A stretch of DNA of 64,000 nucleotides from Nitrosomonas sp. Its GTDB lineage: Bacteria; Pseudomonadota; Gammaproteobacteria; Burkholderiales; Nitrosomonadaceae. The DNA is taken from assembly GCA_016703745.1 (NCBI GenBank), contig JADJBK010000006.1, positions 496,001 to 560,000 of the forward strand. The letters are read 5' to 3'. Below, piece after piece: positions 45,061 to 54,162 of the stretch (the stretch's first letter is position 1; the number at the start of each line of letters is the position of its first letter). The notes under the pieces are model-generated. The model was not told where the DNA came from and made no database searches. It saw only the letters and a list, made by a program, of their open reading frames with translations. Made by a program: the position numbers and the translations under genes.

Positions 45061-46289
45061 ATCAGAATCTCCTTGATTGCCGCTACTTTTGCCGAGTAGA
45101 TATGCTGATTGATCAGCATGGACAAATGAGCATTCCCCGTATTATTTCGTTGCAACCGACCGGCAATGGCACCGGCGTCGACTTGAATTGCCGCCTGCAA
45201 CGCTCGCTGCAAATGCGCCATCTGCCGGTATTCCTGTTGCGCAAAACCAGGACGACCATGAAAATCACTGGCGCAGGTCTGTAGAAATGCGTCAAACCGG
45301 TCAGGTTTGCGATACGCATCGGTTGAGCGCAATAGCTCAGCGATTTCAGTCGCGGTTAAATCCAGTGCACGATGCACTTCGCCATGCAAGCGTGTGACCA
45401 GCAGAGCCAGCGCTCTTGCTTCTCCCGGCACGCGTAAGCGCTCGCACAACGCGTCTACGAGCGCGATGCCTCGCACCTCATGGCCAGCATGCTGCGGCCA
45501 TTGCTCCGGCGGTGTTGTCCCTTTGCCAAGATCATGCATCAGCGCGGCAAAACGTACTTCAAGCGCATATTGTCTGGCTGCTGCATGATCGATGACCATC
45601 ATGACATGCACGCCGGTATCAATCTCGGGGTGGGCGTGCGGGGATTGCGGCACACCAAACAGAACATCAACTTCCGGCATGATCCGCGCCAGCGCGCCAC
45701 ACTCGCGCAGTACATAAAACATGCGCGATGGATGTGTTTCCATCAATCCGCGCGCCATTTCCTGCCAGACACGTTCGGCCACCAGCGCATCGACTTCGCC
45801 GTCGTGCACTATCTGCTTCATCAGTGCGAGCGTCTCAGGAGCAACCTGGAAGCCAAAGCGGGCGGCAAAACGCGCGATCCGCAAAACCCTGACCGGATCT
45901 TCGACAAATGCCGGGCCGATATGCCGCAAAATACCAGCCTGCAAATCGGCGATACCACCAAATGGATCGATAATCTCACCATGCTCATCCTTGGCAAGCG
46001 CGTTGATAGTCAGATCACGCCGCGCCAGATCTTCCTGCAGAGTTACCTCCGGTGTCGCATAAATCTCAAATCCTCTGTATCCGCGAGAAACCTTGCGCTC
46101 GGTACGCGCCAGCGCATATTGTTCATGGGTTTGGGGATGCAGAAAAACCGGAAAATCCTTGCCGACCGGACGGTAGCCCATTTGTTCAAGTTGCGCTGGC
46201 GTTGCACCGACGACAACATAATCATGATCCTGGACGGGCAATCCGAGTAACTCGTCACGCACGGAACCGCCAACCAGGTAGGTCTTCAT
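45051..46289 (-). CDS. cca: CCA-adding tRNA nucleotidyltransferase (HD-domain type)
   Basis: I start at the ATG at 46289 (MKTYLVGGSVRDELLG); the upstream extension overlaps slt. The 412-residue enzyme has the nucleotidyltransferase motifs GGSVRDELLG, DHDYVVVG (catalytic acids), RRDLTINALA and RIARFAARFGF, then an HD phosphohydrolase domain (LMHDLGKG). It builds or repairs the 3' CCA of tRNA. The last codons and TGA lie inside the terminal repeat of the neighbouring MITE-like element, so the native C-terminus may have been altered. Confidence 0.95.
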   Translation of the reverse strand: MKTYLVGGSVRDELLGLPVQDHDYVVVGATPAQLEQMGYRPVGKDFPVFLHPQTHEQYALARTERKVSRGYRGFEIYATPEVTLQEDLARRDLTINALAKDEHGEIIDPFGGIADLQAGILRHIGPAFVEDPVRVLRIARFAARFGFQVAPETLALMKQIVHDGEVDALVAERVWQEMARGLMETHPSRMFYVLRECGALARIMPEVDVLFGVPQSPHAHPEIDTGVHVMMVIDHAAARQYALEVRFAALMHDLGKGTTPPEQWPQHAGHEVRGIALVDALCERLRVPGEARALALLVTRLHGEVHRALDLTATEIAELLRSTDAYRKPDRFDAFLQTCASDFHGRPGFAQQEYRQMAHLQRALQAAIQVDAGAIAGRLQRNNTGNAHLSMLINQHIYSAKVAAIKEILILR

Positions 46290-46302
46290 TCCCGGATAAC
46301 GG

Positions 46303-48243
46303 CTAGTTGACTTGTTTGGCGGCAACGATTCCCAGCCGCTCTTTCAGAGTAGGTCTGCGCTGATGATTGAATTGGCTGGCGTAATACATCGAATTATTCA
46401 GGACAACCTGAACATAGTCGCGCGTTTCATTGAAAGGAATGGTCTCCGCATAAATCGCCCCCTCCAGGGGCTTGACATCACGCCAGCGCCTCGCCCGCCC
46501 AGGTCCCGCATTATAGGCGGCAGCGGCCAGCAGGGGTTGCTGGTCGAACTGATCCAGCACATGCCTGAGATAATAAGTTCCTAACTGAAGGTTGGTATTG
46601 ATTTCAGTCACCATACCCGTCTGAAATTTTGGTATCCCGAGCTTACCGGCAACCCATTTGGCTGTCGCCGGCATCAACTGCATCAACCCCATGGCGCCCG
46701 CGCTGGATTTGATATCGGCGATAAACCGGCTTTCCTGGCGAATCAGCCCATAAACATACGCTTCATCAAGCTGTTGTTGCTTGATGACCGGCTCCATTTG
46801 GGTGCGATACGGCGCCAGATAACGCAAGCTGAAATCATGCTGGGAAACGGTTTTCAGTGCCGTATTGATGGTGCGATCATAAATCTGGTGACGTTCGGCA
46901 ACCCTGGCAGCTGCCAATAGCTGCTGATCATTAAACTGACTGATAGTCCAGCTCCATTCACGATTGGCTTCCACGCGCTGGCCAAGCCGATACAGCGTAA
47001 GCGCACGCCGGATACCCGGATTATTTTCCATCGCGCGGATGTCTTGCTCACTGGGAGCATGCCGTACCACCGGAATACTCATCATCACGCCCAGCTCCTC
47101 CTTGGCGAGTTGCCCATAGTAGCTGTGCTCATTACTTAACTGTGCAAGCAGCTTATTGGCATCACTTTTCTTGCCGGTTGCCTTGAACGCGCGCGCGCGC
47201 CAATAGCGCCACGCGTCCTCCTGCCGCATTGACTCCGGCATGGCTTCGATGCTTTGCAGCACCATCTGCCAGTTATGCTGGCGCAGTGCGGTTCGCGTCC
47301 ACCAGGCATGATTGATTGCGGACAGCGGATAGGTTGTTTTACCACTCACGGCTTGCGTAAACCAGTTCAATGCACGCTCGTCCTGACGGATAGCCGCCCA
47401 ATAAGCAAGATTACCCAAAAAATAAGATTGATCAGTGGCAGAAAACTGCCCGCGCACTTTCAACCAGCGTGCCAGCCCATGATTGGTATCGCTGCGCAAC
47501 AACCGCAGCAAGGCAAATAAAACTACCTCTTTATCAGCACGGGTTTTGATATTTTTTTGTTGATCGAGAAAGCGTGCAGGATTTTTTGTTGCCGCATCGA
47601 TTCTGCGTGGATCAATTGCCTGACCGGCAGCCAGATGCTTATTGGATTCTTTGGCAACGCTGGTATTACCTGCCGCCAGCGCCGCCCGAATTCTTGACCA
47701 GATATCATCTGTCGAGATTTTTCCAGATCGAATTAATTCCTGAAAGGGAGCAACACAACCTCTTGGCATATTGCGCCCACTCAGCCAGCGTGATTTTAAT
47801 TCCGCCACTGCAGTCTGGTCGCTATTGAGCAGCTTCATGTACAACGCGAAGCATACGACATGATCATCCTGTTGAACCAGTTTGGGGAATTCCTCGTTGA
47901 ATGCCGCCCATTGCCGACCCTCCCCTAATATCTGCAGCCATTCTCCCCGTAATTTATCGGCGATATAACTGCTTTGATACCTTGCCAGAAAATCCTTAAC
48001 CCGGGTTTCGTCATACTTCTGAGCGGACAGGCGCAAACGATAGTATTCCGCATAGGGCGCCAGCGGGTGCTGGCGCAGACGATCCGCATAAAAAGTGACT
48101 TTCGTCACATCCTTTGCACGAAATGCTTCCTGGATTTTGATGAAATCTCCATCCATATTGGCAGACAACAACCCGACCCACCAAAATAACACCCATCCGC
48201 CCAGAATTTTTTTCACGACATGCCCGTATCCAGAAACTGTCAT
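46303..48243 (-). CDS. slt: soluble lytic murein transglycosylase (Slt70-like)
   Basis: The 646-residue protein (ATG at 48243; a TTG 15 bases upstream is also possible) has a signal segment, a long superhelical alpha-domain (about 30-460) and a C-terminal SLT domain with catalytic glutamate in GLIRQESRF, then SSAGAMGLMQLMP and AAYNAGPGR. It cleaves peptidoglycan glycan strands in the periplasm with formation of 1,6-anhydro ends. Its stop lies 13 bases before cca. Confidence 0.94.
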   Translation of the reverse strand: MTVSGYGHVVKKILGGWVLFWWVGLLSANMDGDFIKIQEAFRAKDVTKVTFYADRLRQHPLAPYAEYYRLRLSAQKYDETRVKDFLARYQSSYIADKLRGEWLQILGEGRQWAAFNEEFPKLVQQDDHVVCFALYMKLLNSDQTAVAELKSRWLSGRNMPRGCVAPFQELIRSGKISTDDIWSRIRAALAAGNTSVAKESNKHLAAGQAIDPRRIDAATKNPARFLDQQKNIKTRADKEVVLFALLRLLRSDTNHGLARWLKVRGQFSATDQSYFLGNLAYWAAIRQDERALNWFTQAVSGKTTYPLSAINHAWWTRTALRQHNWQMVLQSIEAMPESMRQEDAWRYWRARAFKATGKKSDANKLLAQLSNEHSYYGQLAKEELGVMMSIPVVRHAPSEQDIRAMENNPGIRRALTLYRLGQRVEANREWSWTISQFNDQQLLAAARVAERHQIYDRTINTALKTVSQHDFSLRYLAPYRTQMEPVIKQQQLDEAYVYGLIRQESRFIADIKSSAGAMGLMQLMPATAKWVAGKLGIPKFQTGMVTEINTNLQLGTYYLRHVLDQFDQQPLLAAAAYNAGPGRARRWRDVKPLEGAIYAETIPFNETRDYVQVVLNNSMYYASQFNHQRRPTLKERLGIVAAKQVN

Positions 48244-48398
48244 ACTGAATTTACCCAACCCTTCTCACCCCGCTTCGTTATGACTAACCAGTTTTACTGG
48301 AAAGAAAAATAGTCAATATCATGAGCAAAGCCGTCTTTACCCACTTCTTCTGACTAGCCTCCCCTATCAGGGCAAATCGGATAGATAATTCAACACTA

Positions 48399-49742
48399 TC
48401 AAATCACGCCTTGCGCCTGCATCGCATCAGATACTTTTACAAAACCGGCAATGTTAGCACCATCAATATAATTGACACGGCCATCATCGGCTGTGCCGTA
48501 ATCGATACAGGATTGATGAATCGCTTTCATAATGCCCAGTAAACGCATATCCACCTCTTCAGGCCCCCATGAGAGCCGCATTGCCTGCTGACTCATTTCC
48601 AGACCAGAGGTGGATACCCCGCCAGCATTGCTCGCCTTGCCCGGTGCAAATAATACCCCGGCATGTTCAAAACGCTCAATCGCTCCTGCCGTACAGGGCA
48701 TATTCGCTCCTTCCGCCACACAGCTCACTCCCTGTTTAATTAGAATAGCCGCATCATCCTCGCTGATCTCATTTTGCGTGGCACAGGGCAGCGCCACATC
48801 AACCGGCACATACCACGGTTTCTCGCCGGGCAGAAACTTGACACCTACACGTTCCGCATAATCACTGACTCTGCCATACAGGTGATTCTTGATTTCAGCC
48901 AGAATGGCCAGTTTTTCCGTTGTAAAACCGGCTTCATCGACAATACTGCCGCTGGAATCAGAGATCGTCACTACCTTGGCACCCAAAGCCATGGCTTTTT
49001 CTATCGCAAACTGCGCGACATTTCCTGACCCGGATACGGCCACGCGCAACCCATCGAGCGAACGACCCGCATGTTTGAGCATTTCATCCACAAAATAAAC
49101 CACGCCATAACCTGTGGCCTCCGGACGTAATAATGACCCTCCAAAACTTAATCCCTTACCGGTAAACACACAGTCGGAACGATTGGTCAATTTTCTGACC
49201 ATCCCGACCATAAAACCGATTTCCCTGCCACCCACTCCGATATCACCCGCTGGCACATCGGTATCCGCGCCAATATGCCGGAACAATTCGCTGACATACG
49301 CCTGACAAAAACGCATCACTTCGCCTGGACTTCTGCCTTTCGGGTCAAAATCTGATCCGCCTTTACCGCCACCCATTGGTAGTGTTGTCAGAGCATTCTT
49401 GAAGGTCTGCTCAAATGCCAGAAACTTGAGGATGGAAAGATTAACCGAGGGATGAAAGCGCGTACCACCCTTGTAAGGTCCGATCGCAGAATTATGCTGA
49501 ATACGGTAACCACGGTTGACTTTTACTTCTCCATGATCATCCACCCAGGCAACCCGGAACATGATCACCCGTTCCGGCTCGATCAGGCGATCAAGCAGAC
49601 CATGCTCCGCATAGCGCCGATGCTTCACAATGAACGGCCACAAGCTTTCCACTACCTCGGTTACCGCTTGCAGAAACTCAGGTTGCCCAGGGTTTCTTTC
49701 CGCAACATAATTCCTGAATTCCTCGATACTTTTGTATTTCAT
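48399..49742 (-). CDS. gdhA: NADP-type glutamate dehydrogenase
   Basis: The ATG at 49742 has an excellent AGGGAGGAGAG site and gives 447 residues, the standard size; the frame upstream adds 34 unlike residues. Motifs include GGGKGGSDFDPKG with the catalytic lysine region, the DTDVPAGDIGVGGREIG block and the dinucleotide loop SGSGNVAQFA. GdhA assimilates ammonia into glutamate, central to nitrogen supply in an ammonia-rich lifestyle. Confidence 0.96.
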   Translation of the reverse strand: MKYKSIEEFRNYVAERNPGQPEFLQAVTEVVESLWPFIVKHRRYAEHGLLDRLIEPERVIMFRVAWVDDHGEVKVNRGYRIQHNSAIGPYKGGTRFHPSVNLSILKFLAFEQTFKNALTTLPMGGGKGGSDFDPKGRSPGEVMRFCQAYVSELFRHIGADTDVPAGDIGVGGREIGFMVGMVRKLTNRSDCVFTGKGLSFGGSLLRPEATGYGVVYFVDEMLKHAGRSLDGLRVAVSGSGNVAQFAIEKAMALGAKVVTISDSSGSIVDEAGFTTEKLAILAEIKNHLYGRVSDYAERVGVKFLPGEKPWYVPVDVALPCATQNEISEDDAAILIKQGVSCVAEGANMPCTAGAIERFEHAGVLFAPGKASNAGGVSTSGLEMSQQAMRLSWGPEEVDMRLLGIMKAIHQSCIDYGTADDGRVNYIDGANIAGFVKVSDAMQAQGVI

Positions 49743-49883
49743 TTCTCTCCTCCCTGTTGAATTATTCCCCAAAGTCGGTTTTTTATTTAACTTCATTCCG
49801 ACAACCATGAAATTTCCCTGATTTCGTTGTGGATTGCAAGGCATTTCTGAAAAATTTCAAAAAATGGGCTGCTGAAAACAACT

Positions 49884-51131
49884 TTAATTCTTCAGTACAC
49901 CAACAGGCAGAACCAAAGTACGTAGGCCATATTCCGGCGCGGGCGCCGTCCAGGCCAGTATGAGCTCACCATCGCTGGCGCGCACCATCTGTGGCACGCC
50001 GGTTGCGCGCCCCGGATCGATATCCAGCAATTTGAGTGTGGGATGAAGCGTGCCATCAATTGAGAGTGCACGCAGTATAAGCGGAGATCGTTTGCTGATT
50101 TTATTGATTGCACCCAACCAGGCAATCACAGCAGTTTTTTTATCTAACCAGGCAAGACTGATCCGCCCCAATGGCTGGCTGGCATCTACCTCAAGCGGCC
50201 CGGAAAAATGTTTACCACCATCATGGGAAAGCGCCGCACGTACTGTTGGCCGGTTATTTGCTGCCGTAAACCACGCCGATACCACCTGATTGTCATTGGC
50301 AATTAATCCGGGGCCATTGACCGGGCAAGCATCGATTACCCAGTTATCCTGGCCAAGCTTAACGGGTTTTAACCACTTTCCCTCTTCCATGCGTGCCATA
50401 TGATGATCACGGACATGACCAGCACGCCGACTACGCCACGCAATGACCGGGCCGGTTATTGACGTTGTCGCTGCCGTCCAGCAACAGGTGCAGGTGTCAT
50501 CGTCGATCACTTCCTCAGCATGCAGAGTGCCGTCCCGGTCAAGCTTCGTATAGCGCAGCGCAAATTTACCCATGCCACCCGTCTGATAGTCACGGCCATC
50601 CAGCCAGATGATGCCCGCACTGCCCCCAACTGGAAAAATTGATACGAACCCATGTTCAGCCGCGACGCCGTCACGATGCGGTTTGACTGCGGATTGCCAG
50701 CTCAGCCCTGCGTCAGTTGAAATGGATAGGTGAATATCGTAATCATAACTGCGCCCCCCGGGAGATTTAACCAGCCAGTGCGCTACCCAAAAATGGGCAT
50801 CTATTGCCACGACCGATGGAAAATCTGCCCAGTTGATAAACCAGTTACTCCCCTTTGTCACCACGCCAGTTCTGACCCACTGCCCCTTATTGCGGAGTGC
50901 ATACTTGAGTGCATGATGCTCATCTTTTTTCCCAGCATGAGTCGTTTCCACCCAGCTTAGCAACACTGAACCATCGGGCACGGTCACAAGGCGCGGCAGT
51001 CTCGCTCCTTTTTCCGCAGGATTGTCGATTATCCAAGCCTGTGCCTGGCCATTTATTGACGGCAGAAAAGCCAGCATGCAAATCAGAAACAAGCCTGTAC
51101 TGGATGCCATGGTTTTGATCAGTCGAAACAT
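49884..51131 (-). CDS. secreted sialidase-fold (BNR/Asp-box) protein
   Basis: The 415-residue protein has a signal peptide (cut near QAQA-W, about residue 32) and a beta-propeller with Asp-boxes STDAGLSW (138-145) and SHDGGKHF (near 312). AAGGG precedes the ATG. It has a CTCCWT cluster (Cys214, 216, 217) that could bind metal or form disulfides. I do not see the full arginine triad needed to call it an active sialidase. It is followed by gdhA and preceded by a DsrE-like gene, all on the same strand. Confidence 0.7.
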   Translation of the reverse strand: MFRLIKTMASSTGLFLICMLAFLPSINGQAQAWIIDNPAEKGARLPRLVTVPDGSVLLSWVETTHAGKKDEHHALKYALRNKGQWVRTGVVTKGSNWFINWADFPSVVAIDAHFWVAHWLVKSPGGRSYDYDIHLSISTDAGLSWQSAVKPHRDGVAAEHGFVSIFPVGGSAGIIWLDGRDYQTGGMGKFALRYTKLDRDGTLHAEEVIDDDTCTCCWTAATTSITGPVIAWRSRRAGHVRDHHMARMEEGKWLKPVKLGQDNWVIDACPVNGPGLIANDNQVVSAWFTAANNRPTVRAALSHDGGKHFSGPLEVDASQPLGRISLAWLDKKTAVIAWLGAINKISKRSPLILRALSIDGTLHPTLKLLDIDPGRATGVPQMVRASDGELILAWTAPAPEYGLRTLVLPVGVLKN

Positions 51132-51262
51132 AAAAACCCTTCGTTATCACGAAAATTTATATATTCTTTATGCATCAAAAAAAAGCATGGCAATCTGTGC
51201 AGGCAACCACACACAAACCGCCATGCTTAATTGGGACTCCTGGTTACTGACTATTCAATAAG

Positions 51263-51775
51263 TTAAAAATCAATCACTTTATCTGCGCGCAAGAAGAGCT
51301 GCTGTACGCTTGGCATATTGCCCATATGCGCACCCTCGCGCACGATATCAGGCGTAACGCCGCCAATCACAGCGCATCCTGGGCAAACCATGATGGAAAC
51401 ACCTTTACTGATCAGATCATCCCAATACTGTTGCAGATTCTTTCCACTCGAACAGGTGAAAATGGAAAGATCAGGCACATCAACTGTATCCGCCAGCTCC
51501 ACTGCACTCAGATTCAGGAAAAGCGTCACTTCATTGGCATATCTCGGTCCCAGTTTCCTGCCAAGTACATGATCGGTTATTCCCATTGCCATACAAACTG
51601 ATTGCCAGTTGTGTCCACCCGCCACGGGATCTTCCCAATTGGCGGCATCAAACGAATTCAGCTTGACGACTATACTCTGCCGTTTATTTGGATTCATTGC
51701 CTGTGCATTGCCAAAACATAACATGAACACAAGCAGGGATAACAGAAAGACCAGATACTTTTTGTCGAAATTCAT
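51263..51775 (-). CDS. periplasmic DsrE-like protein
   Basis: I start at the ATG at 51775 (GAGG six bases upstream); the preceding GTG adds one residue. The 170-residue product has a signal peptide (about 1-26, ending NAQA) and a DsrE/DsrF-like fold (VTLFLNLSAVELAD, ...DLISKGVSIMVCPGCA), with cysteines at CPGC and an isolated one in FTCSSGK. DsrE proteins handle sulfur or redox chemistry. Its export to the periplasm and link to the sialidase-fold gene are of interest. Confidence 0.75.
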   Translation of the reverse strand: MNFDKKYLVFLLSLLVFMLCFGNAQAMNPNKRQSIVVKLNSFDAANWEDPVAGGHNWQSVCMAMGITDHVLGRKLGPRYANEVTLFLNLSAVELADTVDVPDLSIFTCSSGKNLQQYWDDLISKGVSIMVCPGCAVIGGVTPDIVREGAHMGNMPSVQQLFLRADKVIDF

Positions 51776-51974
51776 CACATACCTCTATAAATTATTAATA
51801 AAAAATGGCACATATTTACCTTTTCCCGATTTCATCAATCCTGTATCAGTAAAAAAGGAAATCCAACATAACATGGCGGCAAGACACTGTAAATGCGACA
51901 AATTGTCGCACTGATACCCCGCTGAAAACAAAAATGGCAGTTATGAGGAAGGTTACAACGACCAGAAAACAGTA

Positions 51975-52238
51975 TCAGCACCGCCTCGCATTGTTGCTCA
52001 GCATTTCGGTCAGTATCGACGTCAGCATGATCACGATCAGCAGCATCCACCACGGACTTGATCCTTCGCCAATACTGGCATCTTTGCGATGCACGGTGAT
52101 CAGGTGAATGCCATAGCGCGCCAATAAATTCAGGTCACGAATCGGGCGCTGCGCATAACGCAAGGTTACTTGAGGGTGTGAGACTGGCTGGCGCAGCTGG
52201 AACAATAGGTGGAAGCTCTCGCCGAGTTGCGCCGCCAC
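51975..52238 (-). pseudogene. remnant of an SLC13-type permease (TrkA_C part joined to membrane part)
   Basis: Minus-strand frame: RDLNLLARYGIHLITVHRKD resembles the end of a TrkA_C domain (RxRYGxxxLAIxR), and a few residues on, WWMLLIVIMLTSILTEMLSNNA resembles the LTExxSNNA helix of SLC13 permeases. The intervening and flanking parts are missing, so this looks like an internally deleted gene fragment. A related TrkA_C-like piece lies at 58260-58377. The nearby stretch 51776-51974 holds nothing else I can name. Confidence 0.45.
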
Positions 52239-52392
52239 TGATCATCCGGCTATTTTAAGTCAGACAGCGGGCGGTATGCGCAGCCCGAGCGATGAGCCGG
52301 AAGCATTAGAAGTGATCCGCCGGCTTGGAGCGGGTAACTTATCATACATGACGGCTTTGCTATTATTTATCTCAGTGAGGAAGGAAGGCAAT

Positions 52393-52418
52393 AAAAAACC
52401 CACCGTAGTGGGCTTTTT
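52393..52418 (-). terminator. terminator of the 52.5-kb secreted-protein gene
   Basis: CCCAC and GTGGG pair around CGTA, flanked by A-runs and T-runs on both sides, so it could stop transcription in either direction. It lies about 70 bases beyond the stop of the leftward gene. Confidence 0.8.
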
Positions 52419-52484
52419 GCTAAAAACCTGGAGGTTTGGATTTAGGATTGATCCAAATGCTTCCTCGTATGTTAACCGAATCAC

Positions 52485-52892
52485 TTAACTTTTCTTTTTA
52501 CCTGAAGTGACGAATGCCGGACGGATCGATTGTTCTTCAGCCATTTCTTTGTGATACGCAGCTTTCTTTAAACTTTCTTCAGCTTCTTTTTCAAACTCAT
52601 GAATTTTATATTCAACGTGTTTTTTAATATTTCTTCCGTTTTTTCCAAAGAAACCACTTTTAGGCTTGTGACTCAACGCTTCAATCTGCTCTTCTATTCT
52701 GGCATGCATTTCATCAGCATGATTTTCATAGTAAGCAGCCAGCGCAAGATGATTAACCGTTCCATCGCTGCTCATTGTTACTGAGCCGAGTTGTACGTCC
52801 TGTTCCGCAGAGAATCCGCTGATGGGCATTGCCATCACTACCAGCGTCAATAAAGCCATCCATTTTACCAGCCCGCTTTTTCCTGTTTTCAT
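52485..52892 (-). CDS. secreted helical protein of unknown function, paralogue A
   Basis: I start at the ATG at 52892 (MKTGKSGLVKWM), which has AGGAGAG at good spacing. The 135-residue product has a signal peptide (to about residue 29, GFSAEQ) and a charged helical mature part, with KPKSGFFGKNGRNIKKHVEYK followed by AEESLKKAAYHKEMAEEQ. I do not recognise a named family. The same core recurs in the divergent gene at 53197, so the two are paralogues. High Glu/Lys content suggests a coiled helical hairpin. A terminator follows. Confidence 0.8.
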   Translation of the reverse strand: MKTGKSGLVKWMALLTLVVMAMPISGFSAEQDVQLGSVTMSSDGTVNHLALAAYYENHADEMHARIEEQIEALSHKPKSGFFGKNGRNIKKHVEYKIHEFEKEAEESLKKAAYHKEMAEEQSIRPAFVTSGKKKS

Positions 52893-53196
52893 GATCATCT
52901 CTCCTAAAATCAATATCATCACGGTAGTCATTCTAGGTAAGTTATGCAGTCAAGAGAATCGGGGAGGCGCTTATTTTTATCTAAGCGAAACCATTAGAGA
53001 AACATATAAAACAAACGGTATTTAGCGTGTTTTTGTATCGATTTCGACAATTGTTTCCGGGTAATTACAATTTTGTGTTTTTCATATCAGCTTCTAATGG
53101 TTTCCATTAGCGCAAAACAATAGTTTCCCCAATATACGCATTGACCGAAGTTTATTAATATGGTGGCGTATCAATTTACTTGGAGCTATTGCTACT
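52893..53196. other. divergent intergenic region between the two paralogues
   Basis: About 300 AT-rich bases separate the two starts. They hold a perfect short palindrome (53094-53110, listed separately) and an additional ACCATTAG half-site near 52988. No further gene is supported. Confidence 0.6.
53094..53110. promoter_or_regulatory. palindrome CTAATGG-TTT-CCATTAG, possible operator
   Basis: Seven-base perfect arms around TTT, about 90 bases before the plus-strand gene and 200 from the minus-strand one. A CCATTAG half-site recurs near 52989. This fits an operator shared by the divergent pair. Confidence 0.4.
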
Positions 53197-53646
53197 ATGA
53201 AAACAGAAAAATCTCTGACCGTTTTTTCATTGCTGGCTTTTTTCTTGAATATCGTTTTATCGGCTAATACATTTGCATCAAATGAAGGTGTCAACATGCA
53301 GCCTGTCAATCAGGCGCGCAGCAGTTATCTCGATCACATCGCAATAGCAGAACAACACAGGCATTTGGCTAGCAAAATGCAGGATAAAAAAGAAATACAA
53401 ATAGAAATTCTTAAAAACAAGCCAAGCACCAGTTTTCTCGGCAGAAATGGAAAATATCTTAAATTACGCATCGTGAATAAAATTCAGGAGTACGATCAGG
53501 TTGCCCGGGAGAATCTGGCAAAAGCCGCTTACCATAGTGCGATCGCTGCCGAGCAGGCATCCATGAATTCTTCCGCGCAATCCGGTCAAATGGGCAACCA
53601 ACTGAATAAAGCAAGAATCAAGTCAAACGGAACCAGCGGTTTGTAA
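53197..53646 (+). CDS. secreted helical protein of unknown function, paralogue B
   Basis: The 149-residue product starts MKTEKSLTVFSLLAFF, with a signal peptide cut near NTFAS (about 28). The core KPSTSFLGRNGKYLKLRIVNK...ARENLAKAAYHSAIAAEQ lines up with paralogue A (GFFGKNGRNIKKHVEYK...AEESLKKAAYHKEMAEEQ), sharing the F-(F/L)-G-(K/R)-NG turn and AAYH-AEEQ/AAEQ end. The tail is Asn/Ser/Gln-rich. GGAG lies a little upstream of the ATG. Function unknown; the periplasm is the likely location. Confidence 0.8.
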   Translation: MKTEKSLTVFSLLAFFLNIVLSANTFASNEGVNMQPVNQARSSYLDHIAIAEQHRHLASKMQDKKEIQIEILKNKPSTSFLGRNGKYLKLRIVNKIQEYDQVARENLAKAAYHSAIAAEQASMNSSAQSGQMGNQLNKARIKSNGTSGL

Positions 53647-53677
53647 ATAAATCGTATTGAAGATACACATATCCATA

Positions 53678-53790
53678 ATCGGCACAAGGAGCCTCCATTC
53701 TTAGGAGGCAACCCTGCCGCACCACCCGGCATCGGGGTTCGCACTGAACGGTTCGAGAGGTCGGGGTCATGAGAGACGAGGCGCTCCGGC
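53678..53790 (-). other. possible 3' end (domains V-VI) of a group II intron
   Basis: Read on the minus strand, this contains GAACCCCGATGCCGGGTGGTG, then a GCCTCC-GGAGGC hairpin, and ends near TGCCGAT. Group II introns with a CCGGGTGGTG segment and a CCGAT-like 3' end have this layout, as I recall them. No intron-encoded protein is present. The pairing of the domain-V-like stem is imperfect, so it is probably decayed. Confidence 0.35.
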
Positions 53791-53794
53791 TCGA

Positions 53795-54000
53795 TCAAAG
53801 CAGGTGATGGTCAGTACTGTTTTCAGTATCCTGATGCGTCTTTAGCGTCAGTACCACCTGCCCAGCAGCATTGCGTGTCAGCCATTTACTGGCAATCACC
53901 GGCCGCGTGATGTAACGGCACAGACGTTTCAATTTCTTACGCTGATTCATGGTGCAACGCACGCCAGCATCCAGGCTAAAGCCATGTGCATTGGCGCAAT
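53795..54000 (-). pseudogene. IS91-family transposase fragment
   Basis: Minus-strand frame: ANAHGFSLDAGV is followed by NQRKKLKRLCRYITRPVIA and a QVVLTLKT segment, a good match in order and spacing to the middle of IS91/IS801-type transposases (GFSLHAGV...KLERLCRYITRPA...LKTPY). It starts and stops abruptly and ends in unrelated residues before a stop. No terminal ends of an IS91 element are visible. The rest of 53647-54162 contains only this and the intron-like piece. Confidence 0.65.
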
Positions 54001-54162
54001 ATTTTTTGTCTGGTTATGATTTCACATTTTGTGTGAACGCAGTTTTCCGCGTCAGTTACCTTTTTGCCGCACGTTATACTTTATGTTGTTGTTTGGTTTT
54101 AGACCAAGGGTGCGGGGGTCAACCTGTTAGAATCGGGCAATCACTGCAATCACTTCGTTATC

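Noticed and set aside
45102..46306. Plus-strand frames opposite cca
   Set aside because: They are shadows of a strongly supported gene on the other strand.
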